This document shows positions 62,685 to 64,000 of a stretch of 64,000 bases of DNA, piece by piece (positions within the stretch are counted from its first letter, which is position 1; each line of letters begins with the position of its first letter). The notes beneath the pieces were generated by a model. That model did no database searches. It was given only the letters and a program-made list of their open reading frames with translations, and had not been told where the DNA came from. The position numbers and the translations under genes were made by a program. The stretch lies in NCBI GenBank assembly GCA_963678565.1, contig OY782875.1:3720001-3784000 (forward strand), read 5' to 3'. Origin of the DNA: SKHV01 sp963678565. GTDB taxonomy: Bacteria > Bacteroidota > Bacteroidia > Bacteroidales > Prolixibacteraceae.

Positions 62685-64000
62685 TTAGAAGATAAATTGA
62701 CCAATTAGCATATAAACCAATAAACCTAAAATATCGTTCATCGTGGTGATAAAAGGCCCTGTTGCAAGCGCAGGATCAACCTTCAACTTATTAAGAAACA
62801 ATGGTATAAAGGTTCCAATTAACGAAGAAAAAATGACAACTATAAATAGAGAGAAACTAACCGTGTATGCTAAGGTTGCATCGGAATTACCAAATTTAAA
62901 TATTAGGTTAAATAATAATATGATACCTGCCAATACAAAGGCTACAATTAGGGCAACTCCTAGTTCTTTCAATAATTTTCGAGAGATCCCGTGAAAGTTA
63001 CTGGAACCACTTGCTAGGCCTTGTACCACAATCGATGAGGATTGTACTCCTACATTACCAGCCATCGCACCAATTAGTGGAATAAAAAAGATCATATTAG
63101 GGACTTTTTCAAGTGCTGCTTCGTTTCCTGAAATTACCATCGCACCAAGAATACCTCCAACCAATCCAATCAACAACCAAGGTAATCGTGCTCTTGTAAT
63201 ACTAAGCACCGAATCGTTAAATTCAACATCGCCAGTAATACCCGAAATCGCCTGATAATCTTTTTCAGCTTCTTCACGAATAATATCCACGACATCATCA
63301 ATAGTAATTCGACCTTTTAAGTGTCCTTCGGTATCTACAACGGGTAAGGCAACCAAATCGTACTTTTCCATTAAAAAAGCAACCTCTTCCCGATTTTTTT
63401 CAGTGGTTGCAGAAATAACTTCTGTATTGTAAATATTAGAAATATTAGTTTGCGTTGAGTACTGAATTAGTTTCTTTAAGGAAAGTACTCCTTTTAAAAT
63501 ATTTTCATCATCCACCACATATACATAGTAGATTTCATCGATATCTTCAGACTGAATGCTAATTTCTTTCAGGCATTTTTGAACGTTCCATTTAGAATTA
63601 ACAGCCACCAACTCAGAGGCCATAATACCACCCGCTGAATTTTCATCATATTCAAGTAACTCTTGAATATCGTCAGCATGTTCGTTGTCTTTAATATAGG
63701 ATAAGACCTCTTCCTTTTTTGCGTCGGGTAATTCTCCAATAACATCGGCAGCATCATCGGTATCCATGTACTCGATGTACTGTTTCGCAATGATTTCGGC
63801 AGGCAATTCACCCAAAAACTTTTTACGGTCATCCTCGTCAATCTCAACTAAAACATCTGAAGCCTTATCTCCCTCCATTAAAAGGTAGATGTATTTAGCC
63901 TCCTCCATCGACAACTCTCTTAAGATCTCGGCAATATCGGCTGGGTGAAGATCAACTGTAAGTTGCTTCAGCTCTTCTCCTGCCTCATTTTCAATTAGCT
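62685..64000 (-). CDS. mgtE: MgtE-family magnesium transporter, 5' end outside window
   Basis: The frame is open to the window edge ('VDLHPADIAEILREL' can be read upstream of 63914), so a few N-terminal residues are missing. The N-domain ('HPADIAEIL', 'MDTDDAADVIGELPDAKKEEVL') is followed by two CBS domains ('IMASELVAVN', 'LVALPVVDTEGHLKGRITIDDVVDII') that sense Mg2+. The membrane part follows with 'RLPWLLIGLVGGILGAM', 'IPLIGAMAGNVGVQSSSIVVQG' and the pore motif 'DPALATGPFITTMNDILG'. It is a gated Mg2+ channel in the inner membrane. Confidence 0.96.
   Translation of the reverse strand, partial: LIENEAGEELKQLTVDLHPADIAEILRELSMEEAKYIYLLMEGDKASDVLVEIDEDDRKKFLGELPAEIIAKQYIEYMDTDDAADVIGELPDAKKEEVLSYIKDNEHADDIQELLEYDENSAGGIMASELVAVNSKWNVQKCLKEISIQSEDIDEIYYVYVVDDENILKGVLSLKKLIQYSTQTNISNIYNTEVISATTEKNREEVAFLMEKYDLVALPVVDTEGHLKGRITIDDVVDIIREEAEKDYQAISGITGDVEFNDSVLSITRARLPWLLIGLVGGILGAMVISGNEAALEKVPNMIFFIPLIGAMAGNVGVQSSSIVVQGLASGSSNFHGISRKLLKELGVALIVAFVLAGIILLFNLIFKFGNSDATLAYTVSFSLFIVVIFSSLIGTFIPLFLNKLKVDPALATGPFITTMNDILGLLVYMLIGQFIF

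Overview
The window looks like chromosomal DNA of a free-living, probably marine, AT-rich Bacteroidetes (Marinilabiliales-like; inference). The grounds are: SusC/SusD pairs, FAS1 lipoproteins, type IX secretion (T9SS) C-terminal sorting domains, promoters of the Bacteroidetes form TTTG-N19..21-TAnnTTTG, almost no Shine-Dalgarno sequences, a two-subunit methylmalonyl-CoA mutase, and a purH-mreBCD-mrdA-rodA run. No insertion sequence, CRISPR array, tRNA or rRNA was seen.

Layout. 1-21063 (+) is a pectin-type polysaccharide utilisation locus: FAS1 protein (cut by the window edge), SusC, SusD, two FAS1 lipoproteins, a second SusC and SusD, then two tandem PL1-type pectate lyases with T9SS tails. 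It closes with a strong terminator at 21082. The lyases would cut pectate outside the cell or on its surface, the FAS1 and SusD lipoproteins would hold the products, and the TonB-dependent SusC barrels would import them.

21185-23068 (+) holds a PHP phosphatase and then about 1.1 kb without a protein gene. This gap is the most interesting part of the window. It has a textbook Bacteroidetes promoter (22190-22220), about 840 nt of GC-richer sequence full of nested complementary arms and GNRA-type loops, and a 16-bp terminator hairpin with a U run (23022-23068). I read it as a large structured non-coding RNA whose class I do not recognise.

23070-26956 (-) carries ruvC, an EamA transporter, a TPR protein and a zinc-ribbon protein. 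27048-33749 (+) carries prmC, radC, a four-gene set of two polysaccharide-deacetylase-like proteins and two GNAT/FemAB-like acyltransferases, and upp. An mscS gene follows on the minus strand. 35038-40617 (+) is a TetR-controlled efflux operon (tetR, tolC-like, hlyD-like, two ABC-2 permeases) with a clear promoter and operator and no ATPase gene. 40617-44712 (-) has the decayed tail of a histidine kinase, a PocR-domain histidine kinase, and a GAF/PAS histidine kinase.

45171-49183 (-) is mutA-mutB, with its own promoter and terminator. A small membrane protein, alanine dehydrogenase, tsaE, gcvH, an inositol-monophosphatase-family gene, an unknown helical protein, a lipid A acyltransferase-like gene and a family 2 glycosyltransferase follow. 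55310-62519 (-) is purH-mreB-mreC-mreD-mrdA-rodA, the rod-shape elongasome. The window ends inside an mgtE-type magnesium transporter. All functions are inferred from recognised motifs; no database search was possible.
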